This document shows, one piece after another, positions 43,801-52,344 of a DNA stretch of 64,000 nucleotides (within the stretch, counting starts at the first letter, position 1; each line of letters opens with the position of its first letter). Where the stretch lies: NCBI RefSeq assembly GCF_000931935.2, contig NZ_AZAC01000045.1:48165-112164 (forward strand), read 5' to 3'. Below the pieces are notes generated by a model. That model did no database searches, was not told the origin of the DNA, and saw nothing but the letters and a program-made list of their open reading frames with translations. Made by a program: the position numbers and the translations under genes. Origin of the DNA: Dethiosulfatarculus sandiegensis. Its GTDB lineage: Bacteria > Desulfobacterota > Desulfarculia > Desulfarculales > Desulfarculaceae.

Positions 43801-45381
43801 ATGTCTTCGGCACATGAGAAACAGAAAATCACCCGCGCGGCTTCAGTAGTGGGTTTAGCCACTCTTGCCAGTCGTATTGGCGGCTTTATTCGCGATATGG
43901 TAATCGCCTATTATTTTGGCACCCAAGCCAGTGCGGACAGCTTTTTTGTGGCTTTCCGCATTCCCAACCTGTTGAGGAGGCTGTTTGCCGAAGGCACCCT
44001 CACTATTGCTTTTATACCTGTTTTTACGGAAGTTCTCCAAAGAAAAGGTAAAGAGGAAGCCTTTTTACTGGCCCGCTCCACCTATGGAGTCCTGGCTTTG
44101 GCTCTGCTTCTGGTATCTGTGTTAGGTGTGGTTTTTGCCGAACAGGTGGTTGGCATTGTAGCCATGGGATTTGAAAAGGAAAGCCAGGCTTTTTCCCTGA
44201 GCGTATATCTCACCAGAATTTGTTTTCCCTATATCTTTTTTATCAGTCTGGTGGCCCTGGCGGGCGGGGTTTTAAATTCAATGGGGCATTTTTTCGCTCC
44301 TGCCAGCGCCCCGGTTCTTCTGAATATATGCATAATCGGGTCAGCAGTGGCCTTGGCGCCTTTGGTGGATCCCCAGGTCTTAAGCCTGGCCCTGGGGGTT
44401 ATATTGGGCGGCATCTGCCAACTGGCCTTGCAGATTCCCTATCTGCGCCAGAAGGGCGTTCCCCTGACCCCAAACCTTAACCTTAAAAATCCGGCCTTGA
44501 GAAGGGTTGGGCGTCTTATGGGCCCGGCCGCTTTTGGGGCTGCAGTCTACCAGATAACCGTTCTGATGAACACCATGCTGGCCTCTTACCTTCCTTCGGG
44601 CTCGGTCTCCTATTTATATTATGCAGACCGCCTTATCCAGTTCCCCCTGGGGATCTTTGCCATAGCGCTTTCCACCGCGGTTTTGCCGAGCCTTTCCCGC
44701 CAGGCGGCTCAGGATGATCAAAAAGGCATGATGGAAACCATGGGCTATGCCCTGCGCCTGACCCTTTTCATAAACCTGCCTGCCATGGTGGGGCTGATCG
44801 TGCTGGCCGAGCCTGTGGTGAGCCTTTTGTTTTCCAGAGGTGAATTCAGCCACAAAAGTGCTTGGGCCACGGCCCAGGCACTTATGGCCTATGGGCTGGG
44901 CCTGTGGGCCATTGCCGGCACCAGGAGCGTCGTGTCTGCCTTTTACGCGCTTAAAGACACCAAGACACCGGTCAAGGTGGCGGCTGTTTGCCTTTTGATC
45001 AACCTGGGCTTCAGCCTGGCCCTGATGAGGCCTTTGGCTCATGTGGGTCTGGCTTTGGCCACCAGCATTTCGGCCATGGCTAATCTGGGAGGTCTGGTTT
45101 ATCTGCTAAGGCGCAAGGTGGGCCCCATGGGCGGGCGCAGGATAATGGATTCCCTGTGGCGCATGACCCTGGCCAGTGGTTTTATGGGGGTGATTATCTA
45201 CATCATGGCCTACTGGATCGTCTGGGGCGCACAGGAATCTGTCACCCAGCAGGTGGTGAGGCCTTTGGCCGCGGTTTTCGCAGGCATCATTGTATACATG
45301 GTTTCCGCCCGCCTGTTGGGTTCAAGCGAGATAAAAAGCCTGCTGAACCTGTTTATGGGGCGCCTCGGGAAAAAAGCCTGA
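43801..45381 (+). CDS. murJ: MurJ, lipid II flippase
   Basis: A 526-residue inner-membrane protein of the MVF/MviN family that moves lipid II across the membrane for peptidoglycan synthesis. About fourteen helices are visible. Characteristic stretches are RIGGFIRDMVIAYYFGTQASADSFFVAFRIPN with the essential arginines at the start, LRRLFAEGTLTIAFIPVF just after, and in the middle YYADRLIQFPLGIFAIALSTAVLPSLS. The rpsT-murJ neighbourhood is common in proteobacterial genomes. Confidence 0.97.
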   Translation: MSSAHEKQKITRAASVVGLATLASRIGGFIRDMVIAYYFGTQASADSFFVAFRIPNLLRRLFAEGTLTIAFIPVFTEVLQRKGKEEAFLLARSTYGVLALALLLVSVLGVVFAEQVVGIVAMGFEKESQAFSLSVYLTRICFPYIFFISLVALAGGVLNSMGHFFAPASAPVLLNICIIGSAVALAPLVDPQVLSLALGVILGGICQLALQIPYLRQKGVPLTPNLNLKNPALRRVGRLMGPAAFGAAVYQITVLMNTMLASYLPSGSVSYLYYADRLIQFPLGIFAIALSTAVLPSLSRQAAQDDQKGMMETMGYALRLTLFINLPAMVGLIVLAEPVVSLLFSRGEFSHKSAWATAQALMAYGLGLWAIAGTRSVVSAFYALKDTKTPVKVAAVCLLINLGFSLALMRPLAHVGLALATSISAMANLGGLVYLLRRKVGPMGGRRIMDSLWRMTLASGFMGVIIYIMAYWIVWGAQESVTQQVVRPLAAVFAGIIVYMVSARLLGSSEIKSLLNLFMGRLGKKA

Positions 45382-45417
45382 AACTGTTTGAGCCGGAATT
45401 TATAACGGCTTTGCTCA

Positions 45418-45441
45418 CCGGCCAGGGATATCCCTGGCCGG
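45418..45441. repeat. 24-bp perfect palindrome between murJ and a convergent gene
   Basis: The 24 bases read identically on both strands, centred on GATATC, and lie midway between two convergent stop codons. As RNA it would form a stem with almost no loop; no T-run follows on either side. It may act as a bidirectional transcription block or as a protein-binding site. Confidence 0.6.
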
Positions 45442-45459
45442 GAATATCAGGCCCCATGT

Positions 45460-45765
45460 TTAATTGAGCTTTTCCGTGCTCACCCTGCCCAGGAGCCTGC
45501 CGTCCTGATCCACCTTGAAGACGTTGAAGCCGGATCTACCCGCTTCGTCCAGGAGCCTGGTCTGGTGAATCGCTTCAACCTGAAGCTTACCGCCTTGGTC
45601 TCTGGGCAGGCGGCCCATGAGAATAAGGGCCTCTTCCTTTGATTCCGTGGCTGGTATGAATTGCTCGCCCTGTTCGTCTTCCAATCCCACAAAAGAGTCT
45701 TCTGCATTTTCTTCACTCTGGGTGATGATCCAGAGGTAACCCTCTTTTTTGTTCTGACTTTCCAT
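45460..45765 (-). CDS. Uncharacterised 101-residue protein
   Basis: A small acidic protein without recognised domains. The sequence alternates strands and short helices (GYLWIITQSEE, EEALILMGRLP, FNVFKVDQDGRLLGRV). No signal peptide, membrane segment or metal motif. It is 14 bases downstream of the PilZ gene on the same strand, so the two are probably one transcript; a link to c-di-GMP signalling is possible but unproven. An AGGTATATGG context at the start gives a modest ribosome site. Confidence 0.7.
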   Translation of the reverse strand: MESQNKKEGYLWIITQSEENAEDSFVGLEDEQGEQFIPATESKEEALILMGRLPRDQGGKLQVEAIHQTRLLDEAGRSGFNVFKVDQDGRLLGRVSTEKLN

Positions 45766-45779
45766 ATACCTGCTCGCAG

Positions 45780-46499
45780 TTAGAGATTGATCGCAACACC
45801 ATGCAGGATAACCAGGAGATCAGACCAGAGCCCCAATCCCATGGGTTTCAGCTCCAGGCAAATTTCCCAGCGGCCCTGATTTTGGAAGCGGTTTGTAATA
45901 ATACCTGAAAGCTTGGCCTGCTTTTCATTGAATTGCAAGGTTAAGTCAAGGGGGGCTCCCTCTTCAGGCGGAACGGGCCCTTCTTCATAACTGAATCTGA
46001 TTCCTCGAAAGGATAAATCTTCGATCCGGCATTGATCCACCCCTTTGGTTACAAGGCAGAGATCCCCGGTTTGAGGCGGGCGAAACCTTTGGGAGGAGCG
46101 AAGATTGGTGGGAGAAATATCCTTTTCCCTGGGGAAAAGCACCACCACAGCCGGGACAGCACCCGAGCGGCTTGCAAAGGTTTTAAAGGTGTCCAGAATA
46201 AGGGTGTAATAACCATATCTTATTACGCCGTTTTTGCCTTTATGCAAAAAAGTGACCTCAAGAGGCTGGCCCAGGAGAGGAGTGGGCAGGGGTGGCTCGG
46301 GCAGGCTTAAGACCAGATCGCCATCATGGACTCCCAGGATTTGGGCCTTGCGGATTTTATGGTCCGTGTGGGGTTCGAAAACCCTTCTGGGAACCAGTTC
46401 CAGACAATGACCCGGACTAAGGATTATCTCCAGATCCTTCTCTGTCCAACCGGGATAGCGCCACATGAGCTTTTCGCCATTGAGGGGCGTTTGGTCCAA
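45780..46499 (-). CDS. PilZ-domain protein, YcgR-like
   Basis: A 239-residue cytoplasmic protein with a two-part layout like YcgR. The N-terminal half (about residues 20-120) has the beta-rich pattern of the YcgR/PilZN domain (SPGHCLELVP, KAQILGVHDGDLVLSLPEP, GVIRYGYYTLIL). The C-terminal half has the PilZ c-di-GMP motifs: an RSSQRF sequence matching RxxxR around residue 135 and DLSFRGIRF matching (D/N)xSxxG about 25 residues later. It should bind c-di-GMP and alter motility or surface behaviour. No flagellar genes are in the window. Confidence 0.82.
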   Translation of the reverse strand: MDQTPLNGEKLMWRYPGWTEKDLEIILSPGHCLELVPRRVFEPHTDHKIRKAQILGVHDGDLVLSLPEPPLPTPLLGQPLEVTFLHKGKNGVIRYGYYTLILDTFKTFASRSGAVPAVVVLFPREKDISPTNLRSSQRFRPPQTGDLCLVTKGVDQCRIEDLSFRGIRFSYEEGPVPPEEGAPLDLTLQFNEKQAKLSGIITNRFQNQGRWEICLELKPMGLGLWSDLLVILHGVAINL

Positions 46500-46613
46500 T
46501 TGCGTGCTCCCTGGTTAAGATGAAGGTCAAGGCCTCGAATTGGCGCTTTGACGCCTAAAATTGGGAAAACTTCCTTATTGTTTAGATTAATTATCCTGGA
46601 ACACCAGGCAGGG

Positions 46614-46647
46614 GTCAAGACCGGTCCCAGTCTGGTCCGGTCTTGAC
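46614..46647. repeat. 11-bp stem-loop between the PilZ and transglycosylase genes
   Basis: GTCAAGACCGG (46614-46624) pairs perfectly with CCGGTCTTGAC (46637-46647) around a 12-base loop. Neither strand shows a T-run. It lies behind the transglycosylase start on the minus strand and upstream of nothing else, so it probably marks the end of that transcript. Confidence 0.55.
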
Positions 46648-46687
46648 TGGTTCCTGAAATAAGTCTGATCAGGGAACTGAACGGTTA

Positions 46688-47452
46688 TCAGGCCTTGGCG
46701 CTGAACCCCATGGCGTAAAGCCTTTGCATACCGTTTACCTTTTTAAGGTAGTTTTTGGTTTCCAGGGGGAGTTTTCCCCCTGCCTCCACATTGGAAGGCC
46801 CCCAGTTGTAGGCTGAAAGCGCCTTGTTAAGATTTCCGTCAAAGCGTTTAAGCATCCAGGAAAGGTATCTGGCGCCTCCTTCTATGTTTTGGGCCGGGTC
46901 AAAGGGGTTTTCCACGCCCAGGTCTTTTGCGGTTTCAGGCATCAGCTGCATAAGCCCTTGCGCCCCTGCCGAGGAGACACAGGCAGGGTTGAAATCGCTC
47001 TCAGTGGCCACCACCGCCTTTACCAGGTTGGGGTCCAGGCCGTGTTTATTGGCCGCCTTTTTGATGAGAGCGTCAATTTCCTGTCTGCTGACGGGTTCCG
47101 GCGGGTCTGGTTTTTGACTGGCGTTGGTTTTGGTTTTTTGTGAGGCAAAGGGAGAATAAACCACATCCTCTAATGTGCGCGGTTTTTGGGCTACATGTTG
47201 CAAACTCGGCCTGGCCTGGGCGGGGATGATGTTTTGAGTTGGCGCGGGCGGCGTGGCCGAAGGCGAACCAATACTGGATGCACTGTTCAGCATAAGGATA
47301 TTAGCCAGTTGCGCCAACAGTTTGCCCTGGTTGTTGCCTTTGAGCATACCGACTAGGCTGCTTAACTGAAAACCGCCCCGCCGGGCGTTTAACCCTGCGG
47401 TGGCGCCTGTTTTAGGTATTATTGTCTGTAAAGCCCCTTGTACCGGCCGCAC
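46688..47452 (-). CDS. Lytic transglycosylase (SLT domain)
   Basis: A 254-residue peptidoglycan-cleaving protein. The first 125 residues are low in conserved features and rich in Pro, Gln and Ala. The C-terminal SLT domain (about residues 125-245) holds AVVATESDFNPACVSSAGAQGLMQLMPETA, with the catalytic Glu in ATESDF, and GARYLSWMLKRFDGNLNKALSAYNWG. There is no classical signal peptide at the predicted start, so export may depend on another route, or the enzyme may be part of a larger apparatus. The start assignment is uncertain. Confidence 0.88.
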   Translation of the reverse strand: MRPVQGALQTIIPKTGATAGLNARRGGFQLSSLVGMLKGNNQGKLLAQLANILMLNSASSIGSPSATPPAPTQNIIPAQARPSLQHVAQKPRTLEDVVYSPFASQKTKTNASQKPDPPEPVSRQEIDALIKKAANKHGLDPNLVKAVVATESDFNPACVSSAGAQGLMQLMPETAKDLGVENPFDPAQNIEGGARYLSWMLKRFDGNLNKALSAYNWGPSNVEAGGKLPLETKNYLKKVNGMQRLYAMGFSAKA

Positions 47453-47782
47453 GACTTCTCCTTGCTGGTAAGGGTGAATAACTCGTTTGTATTGTTTTTA
47501 AGCAAACAACGTGCCAGCTTTATGCAAACAATACGGCCGTATGGGCAAGGAGGGGAAAAGATAGAAGATAAAGGGGTATCTGGTCTTGCCAGTTGGGGCG
47601 CGAGCAGGCAAAATGTAATCTCCCGCAGCTTAAAGGAGGCATGGTCAGTAAAAAATACCCACCTGATGTTATGACCTTGCCTTTGTCCGCCAAGAATCCA
47701 GCAAAGGTAAGAGGTGGAGTTGCCTCGAACCGGGATTTCTTTTTTTGCTTCTCCGTATAAAGGCGCTTGAGGAGAACCATAC
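47453..47782. other. Divergent intergenic region upstream of tldD
   Basis: About 330 bases between the transglycosylase (minus) and tldD (plus). I see several short frames but none with a ribosome site or recognisable sequence. The part 47690-47760 briefly resembles the 3' end of a tRNA or tmRNA on the minus strand, but the arms do not pair. Confidence 0.45.
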
Positions 47783-49372
47783 ATGAAAGCATTCAAGAAA
47801 AACTCGCCAGGCATAAGCCGCAGGAGCTTTTTGGAAACCGTGGGGTGTTCGGCTTTGGCGGTTCCGGTCTGGTTGAGCCTGGCAGGATGCAATACCTTTC
47901 ATCCCAACAGTCATATAACCGGGCAGGAAGATTCAATGAATTATTTTGAGACCGCTTTTGGCGTGACAAAAGGGGATTTAAACCGCTTGATGCAGACTGC
48001 CTTGTCATCCGGCGGGGATTATTGCGATCTTTTTTTTCAGCATACCGAGGGCAACTGGATCGTCATGGAAGACGGCAAGGTCAACCGGGCCTACACTTCC
48101 GTAAGCCTTGGCGTGGGGGTCAGGGTGCTCAAAAAAGAGCGCACCGGTTATGCCTTCAGCCAGGTGCTGGACATGCCATCCATGCTGGAGGCCGCCCGCT
48201 CCGCAGCTTCCTTGGCCGCCAACGGCAGTCAGCCCGCAGGCGGGCGGGGAATGGAAGTTGGCAATTTCAGGGATATGAAGGGCCTGGACCTTTACGCCAT
48301 GCAAAGGCCCTGGTCCGAAGTAGGATTATCCGAGCGCATGGACATGCTCAGCACGGTCAACAACCGGCTTAAAAACGCGGACCCGTCAATGGTCAAGACC
48401 CTGCTTCAGTTTCAGGATGCGCAAAGCCACATATTAGTGGCCACTTCAGACGGAATCACAGCCTCGGATCTTCGTCCCCGAACCGGGCTTTTCGCCAGTT
48501 GCGTGGCCGAGAAAAAAGGCCGCAGGGAGAGCGGCTACTACGATGCCTCGGCCAGGGCGGGGCTTGAGTTCTACACTCCCGAGCTTTTGGATCACCTGGC
48601 TGACAAGGCCGCTCAAAACACCCTTCTTTTATTTGAGGCCAAACCCCTTGAGGCAGGAGAAATGCCGGTGGTGCTGGCCGCAGGTTCAGCGGGCATACTG
48701 TTGCATGAAGCCATTGGTCACGGCCTGGAGGCGGATTTCAACAGGAGACGCATCTCCACCTATGCCGACAGCCTGGGGCAGAAAGTGGCGGGCAGCCAGG
48801 TTACAGTGGTTGACGACGGAACTTTACCCAATGCCCATGGGGCGCTTAATATTGACGATGAAGGCAACCCGAGCCAGCGCACTGTTTTAGTGGAAAAAGG
48901 GGTCCTGCGCTCCTACCTGCATGATCGGCTGAGTTCAAGGTGGTACAAATGCCCTTCCACGGGTTCGGGCAGGCGTCAAAGTTTTGAGTATGCCCCCATG
49001 CCCCGTATGCGGGCCACCTTCATGGAATCCGGCGAGTATGAGCCGGAGGAAATAATCAAAACCGTTAGAAAAGGGCTCTACGCAGATCAGTTCACCAATG
49101 GCCAGGTCAATATTGGGGCCGGGGATTTCAGCTTTTATGTAAAAAGCGGCTATGCCATAGAGAACGGCAAACTCACCCATCCGGTCAAGGATATGAACCT
49201 GATAGGAAACGGGCCCGAGGTTTTGAGCCGCATCACCATGGTGGCAAACGACCTGACCCTGGCCCAGGGCGGTTTTATGTGCGGCAAAAACGGACAAACC
49301 GTACCGGTGAGTCAAGGCATGCCCACTGCGCTTGTTTCCAAGGTTAATGTGGGGAGTGCCGGATTGGGGTGA
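47783..49372 (+). CDS. tldD: TldD-family metalloprotease with Tat lipoprotein signal
   Basis: A 529-residue member of the TldD/PmbA family, whose TldD subunit carries the zinc site and with TldE removes or trims peptides in the cytoplasm of E. coli. The metal motif HEAIGH is at residues 308-313. Unlike typical TldD, this one begins with a twin-arginine signal: SRRSFL at residues 12-17, a hydrophobic stretch and a lipobox LAGC with Cys36. It should therefore be folded and loaded with zinc in the cytoplasm, then exported and lipidated. A GAGGAG site precedes the ATG, so the start is secure. TldE lies downstream at 50200 without any signal peptide. Confidence 0.9.
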   Translation: MKAFKKNSPGISRRSFLETVGCSALAVPVWLSLAGCNTFHPNSHITGQEDSMNYFETAFGVTKGDLNRLMQTALSSGGDYCDLFFQHTEGNWIVMEDGKVNRAYTSVSLGVGVRVLKKERTGYAFSQVLDMPSMLEAARSAASLAANGSQPAGGRGMEVGNFRDMKGLDLYAMQRPWSEVGLSERMDMLSTVNNRLKNADPSMVKTLLQFQDAQSHILVATSDGITASDLRPRTGLFASCVAEKKGRRESGYYDASARAGLEFYTPELLDHLADKAAQNTLLLFEAKPLEAGEMPVVLAAGSAGILLHEAIGHGLEADFNRRRISTYADSLGQKVAGSQVTVVDDGTLPNAHGALNIDDEGNPSQRTVLVEKGVLRSYLHDRLSSRWYKCPSTGSGRRQSFEYAPMPRMRATFMESGEYEPEEIIKTVRKGLYADQFTNGQVNIGAGDFSFYVKSGYAIENGKLTHPVKDMNLIGNGPEVLSRITMVANDLTLAQGGFMCGKNGQTVPVSQGMPTALVSKVNVGSAGLG

Positions 49373-49410
49373 GTCAGTGGCGGGTTCTTTAAAGCATCAA
49401 ACAAAAGGGC

Positions 49411-49449
49411 GCCCCCGGGAGGAAAGTGGGGGGAGAACCTCCCGGGGGC
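49411..49449. repeat. Perfect 12-bp stem-loop after tldD
   Basis: GCCCCCGGGAGG (49411-49422) pairs with CCTCCCGGGGGC (49438-49449) around a 15-base purine-rich loop. No T-run follows on the plus strand. A weaker stem (49476-49483 with 49498-49505) lies just downstream. They probably separate tldD mRNA from the next genes. Confidence 0.6.
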
Positions 49450-49599
49450 TCCGGACGGACTCATTATAAAGGCCGCCATTCCTATTATTGACTTATGAGG
49501 AATGGAAAATCCAGGGTTAATTTAACCCCCGTTTGAAAATAGGGCTTTTAAAAATATTTTATGAGGCTATCACCAGCCAGGCAAAAGGGAGATGAAGCT

Positions 49600-50082
49600 A
49601 TGCATATTGGGGGTGACTTATCAGACGCGCTCAAAAAGGGGCTTTTGATTGCCTTTTTTCTAAGCTTGTTTGCCGCACCTGCCCAAGCTGGGGAAAATTA
49701 TTCGCATCATACGGTTTATGCTGCTGTTTACAGATCGATTCAGCATAATCACAAAGGCGGCAAGTTCGGATTGGTGAACACCCTTTGCGTGCGTAATACG
49801 GATCAGAAAAAAGATTTGATAATAAACGCTGTGGATTTGTATGGCCCTAAGGGGGAAAAGATAAAATCATTTTTAGCTAAACCATTAAAATTAAAACCTC
49901 TGGCCTGCCAAAGTTTTGTAGCCGTGCCTGCCGATAAAAAAGAAAAAAAGATCGCGGCCAGTTTTCTCGTGCACTATAAAATCTTTAAAAAAGCCAATCG
50001 CCCATTGATTCACTGTGTGACCATAGGGGCAACCATGAATCAGGGGATTTCCTTTATCAGCGAGGGCAGAGAACTTAATTGA
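49600..50082 (+). CDS. Exported DUF3124 protein
   Basis: A 160-residue protein with a Sec signal peptide (hydrophobic core LLIAFFLSLFAAP, cleavage near AQA, residue 28). The rest fits DUF3124: TVYAAVYRSIQHNHKGGKF at the start, LCVRNTDQKKDLIINAVDLYGPKGEKI, the stretch PLKLKPLACQSFVAVP and the ending NQGISFISEGREL. The function of this family is not known. ATG 49600 is preceded by GGGAGATGAAG and starts the signal peptide directly; an upstream ATG at 49561 spoils it. The gene lies between tldD and tldE on the same strand, which is unusual. Confidence 0.8.
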   Translation: MHIGGDLSDALKKGLLIAFFLSLFAAPAQAGENYSHHTVYAAVYRSIQHNHKGGKFGLVNTLCVRNTDQKKDLIINAVDLYGPKGEKIKSFLAKPLKLKPLACQSFVAVPADKKEKKIAASFLVHYKIFKKANRPLIHCVTIGATMNQGISFISEGRELN

Positions 50083-50199
50083 CTGTCAGCCCGGTAATAG
50101 GCCGATCTTCCGTTGGACCCGCCAGTTTGGGGTTCAGAAGATTGAAAGCTGCTTTTTATGTCTTTTTAAATATGCAACAAGGCGCTTAGGGAGAGATTA

Positions 50200-51561
50200 A
50201 TGACCAGCAGCTGGGATGAAAACATGAAAAAAACCGCACAAAAGGTTTTAGCCCTGGCCAAAAAAGCCGGTGCAGACCAGGCTGCGGTGAGAATGAAACA
50301 CTCGCGCTTTTCGGAAGTGGGTTACAGGGACGGTGACATGGAAAAGGCGTCCTCCTCCACCAAACAGCGCCTGAGCTTGAGAATATATGTCAAGAACCGG
50401 TTCGGAGCCCATTTCACCAGCGATCTCAGGCCGGAGACCCTGGTTGGTTTCGTGGAAAAAGCCGTGGCCATGACCAGGGTCCTGGAAGAGGATCCTTTTC
50501 GGGGCCTGCCCGATAAAAGCGCCCTGGCCAAAGGTCCGGCCCCTGATCTTGGAATTTTGGATAATCAAATGGAGAATACTCCATCTGATTATTGGACCGG
50601 GCTGGCCAGAAAAATGGAGAATCTCGCCAGGGAAAAGGCCTTACAGGAAAAGGCTGATCTGGTGAGCAGCCAGGGCGGGGTCTATGGCGAAATATCGGCC
50701 ATGCACTTGGCCAATTCTCTGGGGTTTGCCGGCAGCCTGCGGGAAAGTGGAGCCTTTGTCAGCGCAGGCATGGTCTTTATGGACCCTGTGGAAAAGAAAA
50801 AGCGCCGTTCCGGCGGCTGGTGGGAAGGCGAGCGCCATTTAGCGGATCTTGTAGAGCCGAAACGCCTCGAGAATGTGGCTCTTACGGCCTGCCAACGGAC
50901 CATGGCCACCATGGGGGCCAAGCCGGGGGCCACCGCCCGGATGAGTGTTCTGGTGGAAAATATAGCCGCAGGACGCCTTATGGGGCAGTTGTTGCAATGC
51001 ATCAACGGAAGGTCCATATATCAAAAGCGAAGCTATCTGGCCGAGCGCAAAGGTGAAAAGATAGCCGCGGATATATTAAACATGCAAGACAACCCCCTGT
51101 TGCCCGGCGGTTTCAGCTCCCAGTGGTTCGACGCCGAGGGCATGACGGCCAAGCCCCTTGGCCTCATAGAAAACGGGGTGCTCACCAATTATCTTTTGGA
51201 TAATTACCACAGCCGGGCCCTTGGCATGGAGCCCACCACAGGCGAAACCTCCAACGTGCTCCTTGAGCCAAGCTGTGACAAGGGGGTTGGCGAACTCAGC
51301 CGGGGCATGGAAAAGGGTATAGTGGTCACCAGCTTTTTGGGCGGTAATTTCAACTCAACCACCGGCGACTTTTCCTATGGCGTTCAGGGGCGTTATGTTG
51401 AATCCGGCAAGGTGGTCCACGCTGTGGACGGCATGAATATTGCCGGAAACGCAAATGACCTTTGGCTTAAACTGGTTGCGGTGGGCAATGATCTCTATCC
51501 CTATTCCGCGGTGCGGGTGCCGAGCCTTTTGTTTGAGGATGTTCAGGTAAGCGGAAGTTAG
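50200..51561 (+). CDS. tldE: TldE/PmbA-family protein
   Basis: A 453-residue partner of TldD. As in TldE/PmbA proteins, the HExxxH metal motif is missing. Typical stretches are RMKHSRFSEVGYRDGDMEKASSS near the N-terminus and, in the C-terminal half, NGVLTNYLLDNYHSRALGMEPTTG and FNSTTGDFSYGVQG. There is no signal peptide. An AGGGAGAG site precedes the ATG. In E. coli the TldD-TldE heterodimer is cytoplasmic; here TldD carries a Tat lipoprotein signal, so either TldE is carried along by piggy-back export or the two act in different compartments. Confidence 0.9.
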   Translation: MTSSWDENMKKTAQKVLALAKKAGADQAAVRMKHSRFSEVGYRDGDMEKASSSTKQRLSLRIYVKNRFGAHFTSDLRPETLVGFVEKAVAMTRVLEEDPFRGLPDKSALAKGPAPDLGILDNQMENTPSDYWTGLARKMENLAREKALQEKADLVSSQGGVYGEISAMHLANSLGFAGSLRESGAFVSAGMVFMDPVEKKKRRSGGWWEGERHLADLVEPKRLENVALTACQRTMATMGAKPGATARMSVLVENIAAGRLMGQLLQCINGRSIYQKRSYLAERKGEKIAADILNMQDNPLLPGGFSSQWFDAEGMTAKPLGLIENGVLTNYLLDNYHSRALGMEPTTGETSNVLLEPSCDKGVGELSRGMEKGIVVTSFLGGNFNSTTGDFSYGVQGRYVESGKVVHAVDGMNIAGNANDLWLKLVAVGNDLYPYSAVRVPSLLFEDVQVSGS

Positions 51562-51722
51562 CCAAAATTGCCCCGGCAGCCTCTCGGGCGGGCCTGAAGG
51601 GTTGTTTAAAACAGCCTTTCGGGAAGATGCGGTTTTTATCTTTTGCACTTTATTTTTGGTTTTGTTTTAATTAGCCCGAAACAGGTTTCAGGGCGGTCTT
51701 ATATCATTTGGAAAGTGGATAA

Positions 51723-52340
51723 ATGGGTATATACAAAGGCAATGCAACCTTGAGTCGTTACCGGGTGCGTGGTGAGCTTCCCCCCGGTTTCGCGGATTTT
51801 GCCGATGAGCGCATCAATCGTTTTGTTTTCAGAAGCATAGACAACACCACAGATGAACTGGGGGTGGGCTGGGTCTCTTCCCTGGACTATCTGGACACCA
51901 ACTTCGCTAATGCGGGTTATATGCTGGACCCATACATCGTATTGGGGCTCAGGATCGATAAAAGGGCGGTGAGTGGGGCTCTTTTAAAAAAATATCATCG
52001 CCTTGAGATGAAAAAGGCCGCGGCCATGCGCGAGGATCACAAGCTCTCCCGGGCCGATCGCGAGGACTTAAAAGAAAAGGCCAGGCTGGACCTTTTACGC
52101 CGCATCCCCCCGGCCACCCAGGCGGTGGACGTATGCTGGGACACGGCCAAGGCGGAGGTATGGTTGGGGGCAAGCTCCAAAAAGGCCCGCGAGATTTTTG
52201 AAGACCTTTTTCACCGCACCTTTGACCTTAAACTGGAACCTGTTTTACCCTGGTTCACAGCCCAGCGCCTGATCAAGGGCGAGGACCGCTTCAGCCTGGA
52301 AAAGGCTGCTCCCTTGAATCTTTACATCTCTGGAGAGTAA
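51723..52340 (+). CDS. rdgC: RdgC-like protein, N-terminal part
   Basis: A 205-residue protein corresponding to roughly the first two thirds of RdgC, a ring-shaped DNA-binding protein that limits RecA activity in E. coli (303 residues). Features that match are DELGVGWVSSLDYLD (equivalent of the MGWVPP region), the run LDPYIVLGLRIDKRAVSGALLKKYHRLE, the charged helix KLSRADREDLKEKARLDLLRRIPP and SSKKAREIFEDLFHRTFDL. The C-terminal part of RdgC is encoded by the next gene, four bases later. This looks like a genuine gene split rather than a frameshift, because both parts have their own extra sequence. Confidence 0.8.
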   Translation: MGIYKGNATLSRYRVRGELPPGFADFADERINRFVFRSIDNTTDELGVGWVSSLDYLDTNFANAGYMLDPYIVLGLRIDKRAVSGALLKKYHRLEMKKAAAMREDHKLSRADREDLKEKARLDLLRRIPPATQAVDVCWDTAKAEVWLGASSKKAREIFEDLFHRTFDLKLEPVLPWFTAQRLIKGEDRFSLEKAAPLNLYISGE

Positions 52341-52344
52341 TGCC

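Noticed and set aside
47690..47765. Possible tRNA or tmRNA 3' end on the minus strand (GGTTCGA followed by CAACTCCACC)
   Set aside because: The bases around the TTCGA loop do not pair as a T-arm, and no matching 5' part or acceptor strand exists upstream on that strand.
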